Source of the DNA: Kluyvera sichuanensis
GTDB taxonomy: Bacteria > Pseudomonadota > Gammaproteobacteria > Enterobacterales > Enterobacteriaceae
Direction: 5' to 3'
Assembly (NCBI RefSeq): GCF_014218705.1
Contig: NZ_JABBJF010000008.1
Location: forward strand, 1-64,000
DNA length: 64,000 nt
Under the pieces are notes generated by a model, which saw nothing but the letters and a program-made list of their open reading frames with translations, searched no databases and had not been told where the DNA came from. Shown in pieces: positions 49,536 to 59,068 of this stretch. Position numbers and translations under genes: made by a program. Position 1 is the stretch's first letter; every line of letters begins with the position of its first letter.

Positions 49536-51049
49536 CCCAGGCCATAATGCTGCAAGGTACCGCCTCTGATGTTGGCAAAAGTATGCTGGTGGCGGGGCTG
49601 TGCCGCATCTTCTATCAGGATGGCCTGCGCACCGCGCCGTTTAAGTCGCAGAATATGGCGCTCAACTCCGGTATTACGCCTGACGGCAAAGAGATGGGGC
49701 GCGCGCAGATTTTTCAGGCTGAAGCGGCGGGCATCGCGCCAGACGTGCGAATGAACCCGATTCTGCTCAAGCCAACCAGCGACCGCAAAGCGCAGATTGT
49801 GCTGATGGGCGAGGTAGCAACCAGCATGGATGCCGTCAGCTATCACGATTACAAGCCGCGGTTGCGTGAGCAGATCATGGCGGTTTACCAGAGTCTGGCG
49901 AGCGAGTTTGACGTGCTGGTTCTGGAAGGGGCGGGCAGCCCGGCGGAAATTAACCTGCGCGACCGTGATATCGTCAATATGGGCATGGCCGAGATGGCGC
50001 AGTGCCCGGTGATTCTGATAGCCGACATCGATCGCGGCGGCGTGTTTGCCTCTATCTACGGCACCCTGGCGCTGCTGCATGAGCACGAAAGGGCGCGGGT
50101 GAAAGGGGTGATTATTAATAAGTTTCGCGGTGATGTTTCGCTGCTGCACTCCGGCATTGAACAGATTGAAGCGCTGACCAACGTGCCGGTATTGGGCGTC
50201 ATGCCGTGGCTGGACGTTGACCTGGAAGACGAGGACGGCGTGGCGCTGCAAAAGGGCAAATACCGTCATACCGGAGCCTATGAGATTGATGTGGCGGTGG
50301 TACAGCTACCGCATATCTCCAACTTTACCGACTTCAACGCGCTGGCGGCCCAGCCGGACGTGCGGGTGCGCTACGTCCGGCATGCGGAAGATTTGTCCGG
50401 CGCGGACCTGATTATCCTGCCTGGCAGTAAAAATACGTTGGGCGATCTGCTGTGGTTGCAGGATAGCGGTCTGGCGCACGGGATTTTACAGGCGCAACGT
50501 CAGGGCGTGCCGGTGCTGGGGATCTGCGGCGGCTATCAAATGCTTGGCGATACGCTTACCGATAACGTCGAATCGGGGTTGGGGACCTTGCCCGGCCTGG
50601 GACTGCTGAACGTGGTGACGCGTTTTGCGCCGACGAAAACCACCACTCAGGCGACGGCGATGCTTAGCGATGCGCTGCCGGGCTGGCTGGCGCCAGTGTC
50701 AGGTCTGTCGTTACGTGGCTATGAGATTCATATGGGTGAGACTACGCCGTCAGGCACGGGCTGTGCGTTGATGCAGCTCTGCAAAAACGGCCAGTACAGC
50801 GCTGACGGCGCGGTCAGTGAGGACGGATTGGTTTTCGGTACGTATCTTCACGGCCTGTTTGATAGCGACGAATTTACCCGTACGCTGGTCAACGGCCTGC
50901 GTGGGCGTAAAGGGCTGGCGGCGCTGGATAATGATTTTCACTATGCGCGTTATAAGACGCAGCAGTTTGATATTCTGGCAGCATCAATGCGTCAGCATAT
51001 TGATATCGAAAAGATTTATACGATTATGCGTGAGCATAAAGAAGCGTAG
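49532..51049 (+). CDS. cbiP: Cobyric acid synthase CbiP
   Basis: A 505-residue amidotransferase that amidates side chains b, d, e and g of adenosylcobyrinic acid a,c-diamide. The N-terminal P-loop is [19 protein letters not shown]; the glutaminase nucleophile is C332 in [11 protein letters not shown]. It is the last gene of the operon here. In Salmonella cobU, cobS and cobT follow; here the operon ends and the tRNA operon comes from the other strand. Confidence 0.96.
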   Translation: MTQAIMLQGTASDVGKSMLVAGLCRIFYQDGLRTAPFKSQNMALNSGITPDGKEMGRAQIFQAEAAGIAPDVRMNPILLKPTSDRKAQIVLMGEVATSMDAVSYHDYKPRLREQIMAVYQSLASEFDVLVLEGAGSPAEINLRDRDIVNMGMAEMAQCPVILIADIDRGGVFASIYGTLALLHEHERARVKGVIINKFRGDVSLLHSGIEQIEALTNVPVLGVMPWLDVDLEDEDGVALQKGKYRHTGAYEIDVAVVQLPHISNFTDFNALAAQPDVRVRYVRHAEDLSGADLIILPGSKNTLGDLLWLQDSGLAHGILQAQRQGVPVLGICGGYQMLGDTLTDNVESGLGTLPGLGLLNVVTRFAPTKTTTQATAMLSDALPGWLAPVSGLSLRGYEIHMGETTPSGTGCALMQLCKNGQYSADGAVSEDGLVFGTYLHGLFDSDEFTRTLVNGLRGRKGLAALDNDFHYARYKTQQFDILAASMRQHIDIEKIYTIMREHKEA

Positions 51050-51060
51050 TTTGCGGGAAT

Positions 51061-51136
51061 GCGCCATTCGAAAGGGTGGCGCAGAGTAGCCGAAAGGCTG
51101 GATGACAGGCAAAAAAAAAACACCCATATGGGTGTC
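51061..51136. terminator. Terminators between cbiP and the initiator tRNA operon
   Basis: On the minus strand GACACCC-ATAT-GGGTG is followed by a run of ten T (complement of 51111-51120), a strong terminator for the tRNA operon. On the plus strand the hairpin GCGCCA / TGGCGC (51061-51082) and the small AGCC-GAAA-GGCT stem could help end the cbi transcript, although no strong T run follows them. Confidence 0.8.
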
Positions 51137-51144
51137 ATTTTAAT

Positions 51145-51221
<77 letters not shown>

Positions 51222-51265
51222 TCCGTCTTTACTCTTCATCGAGTAAACTTGCATCAGATTTTAAT

Positions 51266-51342
<77 letters not shown>

Positions 51343-51390
51343 TCCGTCATTACTCTTCCATCGAGTAACGTTACTGCTTCTGATTTTAAT

Positions 51391-51467
<77 letters not shown>

Positions 51468-51480
51468 TCCGTGGATGCGC

Positions 51481-51508
51481 ACTATACTCTGCTCAGCATT
51501 TGTTGCAA
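51481..51508 (-). promoter_or_regulatory. Promoter of the initiator tRNA operon
   Basis: Minus strand: -35 TTGCAA (51503-51508), 16-bp spacer, -10 TATAGT (51481-51486), followed by a GCGC-rich discriminator as in stringently controlled stable-RNA promoters. Confidence 0.75.
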
Positions 51509-51674
51509 CTATTTTTGCGGCAAATCACTCATTTTTTTATAAGTTGTACGGATACGACGCAATTTGCGCTTTTTTTGTGCGAATTGGTTACCGTGGGTCG
51601 CGTTCGCATTTCAATACCCCTGGGGGTTTGTTATCTTCACCGGGCACTTTCGACTATGCGGAACACAAAATACC

Positions 51675-52772
51675 ATGAAAGGACGTTGGGCCAAATATGT
51701 GGCAACGGGCGCACTGCTGGCAATGCTAGCCGCCTGTTCGTCAAAACCGACCGATCGCGGTCAACAGTATAAAGACGGGAAACTCACCCAGCCTTTCTCA
51801 CTCGTGAATCAACCTGATGCCGTCGGCGCGCCAATTAACGCGGGCGACTTTGCGCAGCAGTTAAATGAGATTCGTAACGCCTCTCCGCGCCTCTACGGCA
51901 ACCAGAGCAACCTTTATAGCGCCGTGCAGCAGTGGCTGCTGGCCGGTGGCGATACCCGCACCATGCGTCAGTACGGCATTGATGCCTGGCAGATGGAAGG
52001 GACCGACAACTACGGCAACGTACAGTTTACCGGTTACTACACCCCGGTTGTCCAGGCGCGCCATACGCGGCAGGGCGAATTCCAGTACCCGATCTACCGC
52101 ATGCCTCCTAAACGCGGCAAGCTGCCGTCCCGCGCCAGCATTTATGCCGGTGGGCTGAGCGATGACTACATACTGGCCTACAGTAATTCGCTGATGGATA
52201 ACTTCATCATGGATGTGCAGGGCAGCGGTTATATTGATTTCGGTGATGGTTCTCCGCTGAACTTCTTTAGCTACGCGGGCAAAAACGGCTGGGCATATAA
52301 AAGCATCGGTAAGGTGCTGATCGACCGTGGTGAAGTGAAGCGTGAAGATATGTCGATGCAGGCGATCCGCCACTGGGGCGAAACCCACAGCGAAGCGGAA
52401 GTCCGCGAACTGCTGGAGCAGAACCCGTCGTTTGTCTTCTTTAAACCGCAGTCGTTTGCCCCGGTGAAAGGCGCTAGCGCCGTACCGCTGATTGGCCGCG
52501 CCTCCGTGGCGTCTGACCGCAGCATCATTCCGCCGGGCACGACGCTGCTGGCTGAAGTGCCGCAACTCGACAATAACGGTAAGTTTAACGGTCAGTACGA
52601 GCTGCGCCTGATGGTGGCGTTGGATGTTGGCGGCGCGATTAAGGGCCAGCACTTCGACATCTACCAGGGCATCGGCCCGGATGCCGGGCATCGCGCAGGC
52701 TGGTATAATCACTACGGCCGCGTATGGGTGCTGAAAACGGCGTCCAGCGGCGGGAATGTGTTTAGCGGTTAA
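51675..52772 (+). CDS. mltA: Membrane-bound lytic murein transglycosylase A, MltA
   Basis: A 365-residue outer-membrane lipoprotein that cleaves peptidoglycan to 1,6-anhydromuropeptides. The signal peptide ends in the lipobox LAAC (Cys21). The MltA barrel (GTDNYGNVQFTGYYTPV) and the C-terminal 3D domain (LMVALDVGGAIKGQHFDIY) are complete. Length is the same as in E. coli. The start at 51675 is set by the signal peptide; upstream readings lie in the promoter region. It is divergent from the tRNA operon. Confidence 0.97.
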   Translation: MKGRWAKYVATGALLAMLAACSSKPTDRGQQYKDGKLTQPFSLVNQPDAVGAPINAGDFAQQLNEIRNASPRLYGNQSNLYSAVQQWLLAGGDTRTMRQYGIDAWQMEGTDNYGNVQFTGYYTPVVQARHTRQGEFQYPIYRMPPKRGKLPSRASIYAGGLSDDYILAYSNSLMDNFIMDVQGSGYIDFGDGSPLNFFSYAGKNGWAYKSIGKVLIDRGEVKREDMSMQAIRHWGETHSEAEVRELLEQNPSFVFFKPQSFAPVKGASAVPLIGRASVASDRSIIPPGTTLLAEVPQLDNNGKFNGQYELRLMVALDVGGAIKGQHFDIYQGIGPDAGHRAGWYNHYGRVWVLKTASSGGNVFSG

Positions 52773-52777
52773 GTCTT

Positions 52778-52806
52778 GTAGCCCGGCCGAGCAACGCGAC
52801 GCCGGG
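52778..52806. repeat. REP-like palindromic unit between mltA and tcdA
   Basis: A single unit from GTAGCCCGGCCGAG to CGCCGGG, of the same family as the units at 13407 and 58139. It lies 30 bp upstream of tcdA. Confidence 0.7.
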
Positions 52807-52836
52807 AATGCTCGATATCAATGAATTTGAGGTTTT

Positions 52837-53649
52837 ATGTCTGTGGTTATCAGTGACGCCTGGCGCCAGCGTTTTGGCGGCACGGCACGTTTGTACGGTG
52901 AAAAAGCGCTGCAGGTTTTTGCTGATGCGCACGTGTGCGTGGTCGGTATCGGCGGCGTAGGTAGCTGGGCGGCGGAAGCGCTGGCGCGTACCGGCATTGG
53001 TGCGATCACGCTTATCGATATGGATGACGTCTGCGTCACCAACACCAACCGTCAGATTCACGCCCTTGGCGGTAACGTCGGGCTGGCGAAAGCGGAAGTG
53101 ATGGCCGAGCGTATCCGGCAGATTAACCCCGAGTGCCGCGTCACCGTGGTGGACGATTTCGTCACGCCGGATAACGTCGCTGAGTACATGGGAGCGGGCT
53201 ACAGCTACGTGGTGGATGCTATCGACAGCATTCGCCCGAAAGCGGCGCTGATTGCCTACTGTCGTCGTTATAAGGTGCCGCTGATTACCACCGGCGGCGC
53301 GGGCGGGCAGATTGACCCGACGCAGATTCAGGTGAGTGACCTCGCGAAAACCATTCAGGACCCGCTGGCGGCGAAGTTGCGCGAGCGGCTGAAAAGCGAT
53401 TTTGGCGTGGTGAAGAACAGCAAAGGCAAGCTTGGCGTGGACTGCGTCTTCTCAACTGAAGCGCTGGTGTACCCACAGGCGGACGGTTCGGTCTGTGCCA
53501 TGAAAAGCACGGCGGAAGGGCCGAAGCGCATGGACTGCGCCGCCGGGTTTGGCGCGGCGACCATGGTTACCGCCACCTTTGGCTTCGTAGCGGTGTCCCA
53601 TGCGCTGAAGAAAATGCTCGCGAAAGCGGCGCGTCAGGCCAGCGCCTGA
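52837..53649 (+). CDS. tcdA: tRNA threonylcarbamoyladenosine dehydratase TcdA (CsdL)
   Basis: A 270-residue E1-like ATPase (E. coli 268) that cyclises t6A37 of tRNA to ct6A, with sulfur-transfer help from CsdA-CsdE. The nucleotide-binding [17 protein letters not shown] and the ThiF-type segments [13 protein letters not shown] and VVDAIDSI are clear. Its end overlaps the convergent csdE by 16 bp. Confidence 0.96.
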   Translation: MSVVISDAWRQRFGGTARLYGEKALQVFADAHVCVVGIGGVGSWAAEALARTGIGAITLIDMDDVCVTNTNRQIHALGGNVGLAKAEVMAERIRQINPECRVTVVDDFVTPDNVAEYMGAGYSYVVDAIDSIRPKAALIAYCRRYKVPLITTGGAGGQIDPTQIQVSDLAKTIQDPLAAKLRERLKSDFGVVKNSKGKLGVDCVFSTEALVYPQADGSVCAMKSTAEGPKRMDCAAGFGAATMVTATFGFVAVSHALKKMLAKAARQASA

Positions 53650-54083
53650 CGCGCGGCTTCCATCATCGCCTCACTTAGGGCCGTCAGGCCCTGAGTGCGT
53701 GAGGCGCTGAGTTGACCGCGCAGCCCCAGTTCATCGAACAGGTTGAGCGGATCGTCTGCCAGAATCTCTGCCGGCTGTTTGCCTTCCGCTGCCGTCAGCA
53801 GCACGGCCAGCAGGCCGCGTACAATCCTACCTTCGCTATCGCCAAAGAAGTGCAGCGCACCGTCTGGCGTCTGAGTGTAGCCCAGCCAGACGCGGTTTTC
53901 GCAGCCGGGGATCTCGCGCGCCTGCGCTTTAAGTTCGTCCGACAGCGCTGGAAGCTTTTTCCCTAACAGGATCAGCTGGCGATATTTCTCTTCCCACTGC
54001 GATAGCGCCACAAACTGCTGGCGCAACGTCTCAGGCGTTACGCTGGTGCCGAACGGGTGTTCGGCGAGTAAAGGCATCGTCAT
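53634..54083 (-). CDS. csdE: Sulfur acceptor protein CsdE
   Basis: A 149-residue SufE-like protein that takes persulfide sulfur from CsdA. The acceptor is C61 in [13 protein letters not shown]. coli CsdE has 147 residues. The start overlaps the csdA stop (TAATG), so the pair is translationally coupled. The 3' end overlaps tcdA by 16 bp. Confidence 0.95.
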   Translation of the reverse strand: MTMPLLAEHPFGTSVTPETLRQQFVALSQWEEKYRQLILLGKKLPALSDELKAQAREIPGCENRVWLGYTQTPDGALHFFGDSEGRIVRGLLAVLLTAAEGKQPAEILADDPLNLFDELGLRGQLSASRTQGLTALSEAMMEAARQALA

Positions 54084-55288
54084 TAATCCACCAGAAGTTC
54101 GAGCGCACGATCGACGGCGCTGACCAGCGCCTGTACGTCGTCCTGCGTATTGTAAGGGGCAAACGAGGCGCGCAGCGTACCGCTCACGCCCATCGCCGCG
54201 AGCAGCGGCTGAGCGCAGTGCTGACCGGCGCGCAGCGCAATGCCGTATTCCGCCAGCAGCGTCACCATATCGCTGTGGTGAACGCCAGCAAAATCAAAGG
54301 CCAGCAGGCTGGAGTCCTGGCAGCGGAAGGAGCGAAAGCCCGGTCGTTTTGCCAGTTCCTCTTCCGCAAGCGTCGCCAGACCCCGGCTCCAGGATTCAGC
54401 CTGTGCCATGTCAATTTCGGACAGCCACTCCAGCGCCGCGCTGAGGCCAATCACCCCGGCGACGTTTGGCGTACCCGCTTCCAGGCGATAGGGCACCGGC
54501 TGCGTGGTGAAGCCATCGAAAGTCACCTCGCTTATCATCTTGCCGCCGCCGAGCCACGGGGTCATGGCATCGAGCAGTTCGCTTTTACCATACAGCGCAC
54601 CGATGCCGGTTGGCCCGTAAAGTTTATGACCGGAGAAGGCGTAGAAGTCGATATCCAGCGCCTGCACGTCCGCCGGAAAGTGGACGGCACCCTGTGCGCC
54701 GTCGACCATCACTATCATATTCGCCTGATGGGCGAGGGTGATAGCGCGGGCCAGATCGGGGCAGCCGCCGGTGACGTTGGACATCTGCCCCAGCGCCAGA
54801 ATACGGCTGCGTGGGGTAATCAGCGCGGTTAGCCGTTCAACGTCGGGCTGGCGATCGGCGCCTAGCGGTAGCTGGACGATGTTCGCGCCGGTCTGTTGGG
54901 CGACCATCAGCCACGGCACCAGGTTGGCGTGGTGCTCGGCGACGCTGACGATGATTTCATCGCCCGGTTGCAGACGCGGGCGTGCGTAGCACTGGGCTAC
55001 CATATTGATGGCTTCGGTGGTTCCACGCGTCCAGACGATATCCTTGCCGCTTGGCGCGTTGAGCAAACCGGCGACCTGGTCGCGGGCGGCCTCATAGCGC
55101 GCGGTCAGGCGCTGTGCTTCAGCAAACTGGCTGCGATGAACGTTACCCGCGCTCAGCGAGTAGAAATTTGTTGTCGCCTCGATAACCGCCTGCGGTTTTA
55201 ACGCGGTGGCGGCGCTATCAAGGTACACCCCGGCATCGTGCAGGGCGGGAAACTGGGCGCGAAAGTGCGCGGGGGAGAAGGCGTTCAT
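54083..55288 (-). CDS. csdA: Cysteine desulfurase CsdA
   Basis: A 401-residue PLP enzyme, the same length as E. coli CsdA, which removes sulfur from cysteine (and Se from selenocysteine) for CsdE and TcdA. The PLP lysine is K222 in [11 protein letters not shown]; the catalytic Cys is in RAGQHCAQP near residue 358. The start at 55288 (MNAFSPAHF) follows a GAGGA ribosome site; the longer reading from 55384 would run into the gcvB terminator. Confidence 0.97.
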   Translation of the reverse strand: MNAFSPAHFRAQFPALHDAGVYLDSAATALKPQAVIEATTNFYSLSAGNVHRSQFAEAQRLTARYEAARDQVAGLLNAPSGKDIVWTRGTTEAINMVAQCYARPRLQPGDEIIVSVAEHHANLVPWLMVAQQTGANIVQLPLGADRQPDVERLTALITPRSRILALGQMSNVTGGCPDLARAITLAHQANMIVMVDGAQGAVHFPADVQALDIDFYAFSGHKLYGPTGIGALYGKSELLDAMTPWLGGGKMISEVTFDGFTTQPVPYRLEAGTPNVAGVIGLSAALEWLSEIDMAQAESWSRGLATLAEEELAKRPGFRSFRCQDSSLLAFDFAGVHHSDMVTLLAEYGIALRAGQHCAQPLLAAMGVSGTLRASFAPYNTQDDVQALVSAVDRALELLVD

Positions 55289-55373
55289 GAAATTCCTCAT
55301 ATCAATAAGGAGATCGTCGCGCAATTTTGCCCGGCTTTCAACTTTGACGAGCGGTTCGGGGGAATTTGAGGCA

Positions 55374-55579
55374 AAAAAAAGCACCGCAAATAGGCGGTGC
55401 TACATTAATCACTATGGACAGACAGGGTAAATGTACAGGAAGTGAAAAAGGGTAGCCTTGCTACCGTGATCTGAATTGCAGACCAATTGCAAACACAACA
55501 ACACAACATCACAACCGTAAGCCAAAAGCCCTTCAGAACACGCATTCCAAAAAAAGCTTCTCGTTCCGGCTCAGGAAGT
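55374..55579 (-). ncRNA. gcvB: Small regulatory RNA GcvB
   Basis: About 206 nt, the E. coli length. On the minus strand it begins ACTTCCTGAGCCGGAACGAG, has the GU-rich R1 target-binding region (about 55488-55515, GTTGTGATGTTGTG...), the second conserved CACTTCCTGTACATTTACCC region, and ends in the terminator stem GCACCGCC / GGCGGTGC-like hairpin (AGCACCGCC...GCGGTGCT) plus eight T. GcvB represses many amino-acid and peptide transporter mRNAs via Hfq and is activated by the divergently encoded GcvA. Confidence 0.97.
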
Positions 55580-55585
55580 GCCGCC

Positions 55586-55614
55586 ATGATAGGTATTTGC
55601 TGGTAGAAGCTCAA
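55586..55614 (-). promoter_or_regulatory. gcvB promoter
   Basis: Minus strand: -35 TTGAGC (55609-55614), 17-bp spacer, -10 TATCAT (55586-55591), 6 bp before the GcvB 5' end. The remaining 55615-55707 is AT-rich and should hold the GcvA sites shared by gcvB and gcvA. Confidence 0.75.
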
Positions 55615-55707
55615 CGGACAAATTATAATGGCTCAGATAAAAAAAACTAATAGGTTAACCGTTGTTTCCTATTTGTTAAATTCAGTTAACAATTGAGTTC
55701 TGGGACC

Positions 55708-56625
55708 ATGTCAAAGCGTTTGCCACCTCTTAATGCATTACGTGTATTTGATGCAGCCGCACGCCATTTAAGCTTCACGCGCGCGGCCGATGAGCTTTTT
55801 GTGACGCAGGCCGCAGTAAGCCACCAAATCAAGTCTCTTGAGGATTTTCTGGGGCTGAAGCTGTTCCGGCGGCGCAATCGTTCTCTGCTTCTGACCGAAG
55901 AAGGGCAGAGCTATTTTCAGGATATCAAAGAGATCTTTTCGCAATTAACAGAGGCAACGCGTAAACTACAGGCACGAAGCGCGAAAGGGGCGTTAACCGT
56001 CAGTTTATTGCCCAGTTTTGCGATTCAGTGGCTGGTGCCGCGTCTCTCAAGCTTTAACTCAGCTTATCCGGGAATTGATGTCAGAATCCAGGCTGTAGAC
56101 CGCCAGGAAGATAAGCTTGCGGACGACGTAGATGTGGCGATTTTTTATGGTCGCGGCAACTGGCCGGGGCTACGCGTGGAAAAACTGTACGCTGAGTATC
56201 TGCTCCCCGTCTGTTCCCCACTGCTGCTGACCGGCGAGAAAGCGTTAAAGACGCCTGCCGATCTCGCTAAACACACGCTGCTGCACGATGCTTCCCGCCG
56301 CGACTGGCAAACGTATACGCGCCAGCTGGGGCTCACCCATATCAACGTACAACAGGGACCGATCTTCAGCCATAGCGCCATGGTGCTACAGGCTGCCATC
56401 CACGGACAGGGGGTTGCGCTCGCGAACAACGTGATGGCGCAGTCTGAAATTGAGGCAGGCCGTCTGGTTTGCCCGTTTAATGATGTTCTGGTCAGTAAGA
56501 ATGCGTTTTATCTGGTTTGTCATGACAGTCAGGCTGAACTGGGTAAAATAGCGGCCTTTCGACAGTGGATACTGGCGAAAGCGGCCCATGAACAAGAAAC
56601 GTTCCGTTTCCGTTACGAACAATAA
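55708..56625 (+). CDS. gcvA: Glycine cleavage system transcriptional regulator GcvA
   Basis: A 305-residue LysR-type regulator that activates gcvTHP with glycine and represses it with purines, and activates gcvB. The N-terminal helix-turn-helix is FTRAADELFVTQAAVSHQIK; the effector domain is almost unchanged from E. coli. The start at 55708 gives MSKRLPPLNALRV, as in E. coli. It is divergent from gcvB. Confidence 0.98.
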   Translation: MSKRLPPLNALRVFDAAARHLSFTRAADELFVTQAAVSHQIKSLEDFLGLKLFRRRNRSLLLTEEGQSYFQDIKEIFSQLTEATRKLQARSAKGALTVSLLPSFAIQWLVPRLSSFNSAYPGIDVRIQAVDRQEDKLADDVDVAIFYGRGNWPGLRVEKLYAEYLLPVCSPLLLTGEKALKTPADLAKHTLLHDASRRDWQTYTRQLGLTHINVQQGPIFSHSAMVLQAAIHGQGVALANNVMAQSEIEAGRLVCPFNDVLVSKNAFYLVCHDSQAELGKIAAFRQWILAKAAHEQETFRFRYEQ

Positions 56626-56644
56626 ATGAATTTAGGGTAATACC

Positions 56645-57040
56645 ATGACCAGCCGTTTTATGCTGATTTTTGCCGCTATCAGCGGCTTTATCTTTGTTGC
56701 ACTGGGCGCGTTTGGCGCGCATGTGCTGAGTAAATCGTTGGGCGTTGTGGAAATGGGCTGGATCCAGACCGGCCTGGAGTATCAGGCGTTCCACACTCTG
56801 GCGATTTTCGGACTGGCGGTGGCGATGCAGCGCCGCATTAGTATCTGGTTCTACTGGAGCAGCGTGTTTCTGGCGCTGGGCACCGTGATGTTCAGCGGTA
56901 GCCTGTACTGCCTCGCGCTCTCCCATTTACGCCTGTGGGCGTATGTTACCCCGGTGGGCGGCGTCAGCTTCCTCGCCGGTTGGGTTTTGATGTTGATTGG
57001 TGCGATTCGACTTAAGCGTAAGGGTGTTGTTCATGAATAA
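56645..57040 (+). CDS. ygdD: DUF423 inner-membrane protein YgdD
   Basis: A 131-residue membrane protein with four hydrophobic segments and the DUF423 start [18 protein letters not shown]. The function is unknown. Length equals E. coli YgdD. It lies 19 bp after gcvA and overlaps rlmM by 8 bp, so the three are likely cotranscribed. Confidence 0.94.
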   Translation: MTSRFMLIFAAISGFIFVALGAFGAHVLSKSLGVVEMGWIQTGLEYQAFHTLAIFGLAVAMQRRISIWFYWSSVFLALGTVMFSGSLYCLALSHLRLWAYVTPVGGVSFLAGWVLMLIGAIRLKRKGVVHE

Positions 57041-58133
57041 GGTTGTGCTGTATTGCCGCCCTGGGTTTGAGAAAGAGTGTGCTGCGGAAATTACCGATAA
57101 AGCCGGTCGCCGCGAAGTGTTTGGCTTTGCGCGCGTTAAAGATAACTCCGGCTATGTGATTTTCGAATGCTATCAGGAAGGGGATGCCGACAAACTGGCG
57201 CGCGAGCTGCCGTTTAGCTCGCTGGTGTTTGCGCGTCAGATGATTGTGGTGGGCGAACTGCTGAAAGATTTACCGGCCGAAGACCGCGTGACCCCGGTTG
57301 TCGGCATGCTGCAGGGCGTGGTGGAGAAAGGTGGCGATCTGCGCGTTGAAGTAGCAGACACCAACGAAAGCAAAGAGCTGATGAAGTTCTGCCGCAAATT
57401 CACCGTGCCGCTGCGCGCTGCGCTGCGCGAAGCCAACGTGCTGGCGCCGTACGAGACCGCCAAGCGTCCGGTGGTACACGTGTTCTTTATCGCGCCAGGC
57501 TGTTGCTATACCGGGTACTCCTATAGCAACAACAACTCGCCGTTCTACATGGGGATTCCGCGCCTGAAGTTCCCGGCCGATGCCCCAAGCCGCTCAACTC
57601 TGAAGCTTGAAGAGGCGTTCCACGTCTTTATCCCTGCCGACGAGTGGGACGAGCGTCTGGCGAACGGCATGTACGCGGTCGATCTCGGGGCTTGCCCTGG
57701 TGGCTGGACCTATCAGCTGGTGAAGCGCAACATGTGGGTCTCCTCCGTGGATAACGGCCCAATGGCGCAGAGCCTGATGGATACCGGTCAGGTGACCTGG
57801 CTGCGCGAAGATGGTTTCCGCTATCGCCCAACCCGTAGCAACATCTCGTGGATGGTGTGCGACATGGTTGAGAAGCCAGCGAAAGTGGCGTCTCTGATGG
57901 CCGATTGGCTGGTAAATGGCTGGTGCCGTGAGACCATCTTCAACCTCAAGCTGCCGATGAAAAAGCGCTATGAAGAGCTGTCGCAGAACCTGGCGCACAT
58001 CCAGGCAAGGCTTGATGAGAACGGGATTAACGCCCAGATTCAGGCGCGTCAGCTGTACCATGACCGCGAAGAGGTAACCGTTCACGTGCGTCGTCTGTGG
58101 GCCGCTGTCGGTGGCCGTCGCGACGAGCGTTAA
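57033..58133 (+). CDS. rlmM: 23S rRNA 2'-O-ribose C2498 methyltransferase RlmM
   Basis: A 366-residue methyltransferase, the same length as in E. coli. The N-terminal part contains a THUMP-type RNA-binding domain; the C-terminal Rossmann domain has the SAM motif [16 protein letters not shown] near residue 220 and the K-D-K-E-type catalytic lysine in [11 protein letters not shown]. It starts inside ygdD. Confidence 0.97.
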   Translation: MNKVVLYCRPGFEKECAAEITDKAGRREVFGFARVKDNSGYVIFECYQEGDADKLARELPFSSLVFARQMIVVGELLKDLPAEDRVTPVVGMLQGVVEKGGDLRVEVADTNESKELMKFCRKFTVPLRAALREANVLAPYETAKRPVVHVFFIAPGCCYTGYSYSNNNSPFYMGIPRLKFPADAPSRSTLKLEEAFHVFIPADEWDERLANGMYAVDLGACPGGWTYQLVKRNMWVSSVDNGPMAQSLMDTGQVTWLREDGFRYRPTRSNISWMVCDMVEKPAKVASLMADWLVNGWCRETIFNLKLPMKKRYEELSQNLAHIQARLDENGINAQIQARQLYHDREEVTVHVRRLWAAVGGRRDER

Positions 58134-58138
58134 GGATT

Positions 58139-58167
58139 GTAGCCCGGCCGAGCGCAGCGACGCCGGG
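58139..58167. repeat. REP-like palindromic unit between rlmM and xni
   Basis: GTAGCCCGGCCGAGCGCAGC followed by GACGCCGGG, placed between convergent genes. Same family as the unit at 52778. Confidence 0.7.
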
Positions 58168-58191
58168 TTCAGCACCGTCTTCAGGGCGGTG

Positions 58192-58947
58192 TTATCTATT
58201 CAGCCTTAGCTGCTGCAAATTCCCATCAATATGCAAATCCGTCTGCAGTCGTGCGATATCGCGGCATAAAAATGCCATATCCCGATGTTCTACCAGCTTC
58301 TTGCGCCACTTCTCCGGCACCTCATCCAGATGTTCATACAGCGCTTCCAGCGTGGGAAACTGCGTTAACAGCTGGGTGGCGCTCTTCGGGCCAATGCCCA
58401 CCACACCCGGCACCTTCGAGCTGCTGATGCCCGCCAGCCCCCAGTAGTCCGGCAGTTGATGCGGCTGGACGCCAAATTCGTTTTCGATAAACGGCACGTC
58501 GAGCCAGCGTTTTTGAAAATAGTCGCGAATGCGCAGGTTTGGCGAGAGCAGTTGGCAGTAACCTTTATCGGTGGAGACGATGGTGGCTTGATGGCCCGCG
58601 CCAGCGACTTTTACCGCCAGCGTTGCCGCTAAATCGTCGGCCTCGTTACCGCTGGAGACCCAGCAGCGAACCCCGCGTAGCTCGAAGGCGGCGCGGAGTG
58701 CGGGCATCTCGGCATGCAGATCGTCTGGCATCGGCGGGCGGCCCGCCTTGTAGTCAGGAAGACGCTGGTGTCGCCAGCCGCTATTGCGTGCCTCATCGTC
58801 AAACACCGCCACCGCATGAGTCGGCTGGCTATGGGCAATCAGCAGATCCAGCGCATGCTGGCAGGTTTCCACACAGGGGGAACCCTGAACGGCATGAATA
58901 CGGCGTATCAGGTTGAGTGCATCAACAATCAGCAAATGGACGGCCAC
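58192..58947 (-). CDS. xni: Flap endonuclease Xni (ExoIX)
   Basis: A 251-residue flap endonuclease related to the 5' nuclease domain of DNA polymerase I, same length as in E. coli. Acidic metal-site residues appear in [26 protein letters not shown] and [12 protein letters not shown]; the helix-hairpin-helix is [14 protein letters not shown]. The start is GTG at 58947 after a strong AGGGAG site; the ATG at 58986 is too far upstream. Confidence 0.95.
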   Translation of the reverse strand: MAVHLLIVDALNLIRRIHAVQGSPCVETCQHALDLLIAHSQPTHAVAVFDDEARNSGWRHQRLPDYKAGRPPMPDDLHAEMPALRAAFELRGVRCWVSSGNEADDLAATLAVKVAGAGHQATIVSTDKGYCQLLSPNLRIRDYFQKRWLDVPFIENEFGVQPHQLPDYWGLAGISSSKVPGVVGIGPKSATQLLTQFPTLEALYEHLDEVPEKWRKKLVEHRDMAFLCRDIARLQTDLHIDGNLQQLRLNR

Positions 58948-59021
58948 AGGTGTTCTCCCTAACAATTCGAGCGGTAAGGGTAACATTCACGGCACAGTGA
59001 GGCTATTGGCGAGGGATAAAA

Positions 59022-59056
59022 CGGGAAGAGGCCTCGCAAAACTGCACGAGGCCTCT
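59022..59056 (-). terminator. Terminator of the sdaC-sdaB operon
   Basis: A 10-bp stem, AGAGGCCTCG (59027-59036) with CGAGGCCTCT (59047-59056), is followed on the minus strand by TCCCGTTTT. It lies 12 bp after the sdaB stop. Confidence 0.65.
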
Positions 59057-59068
59057 GGGGGGATGACG

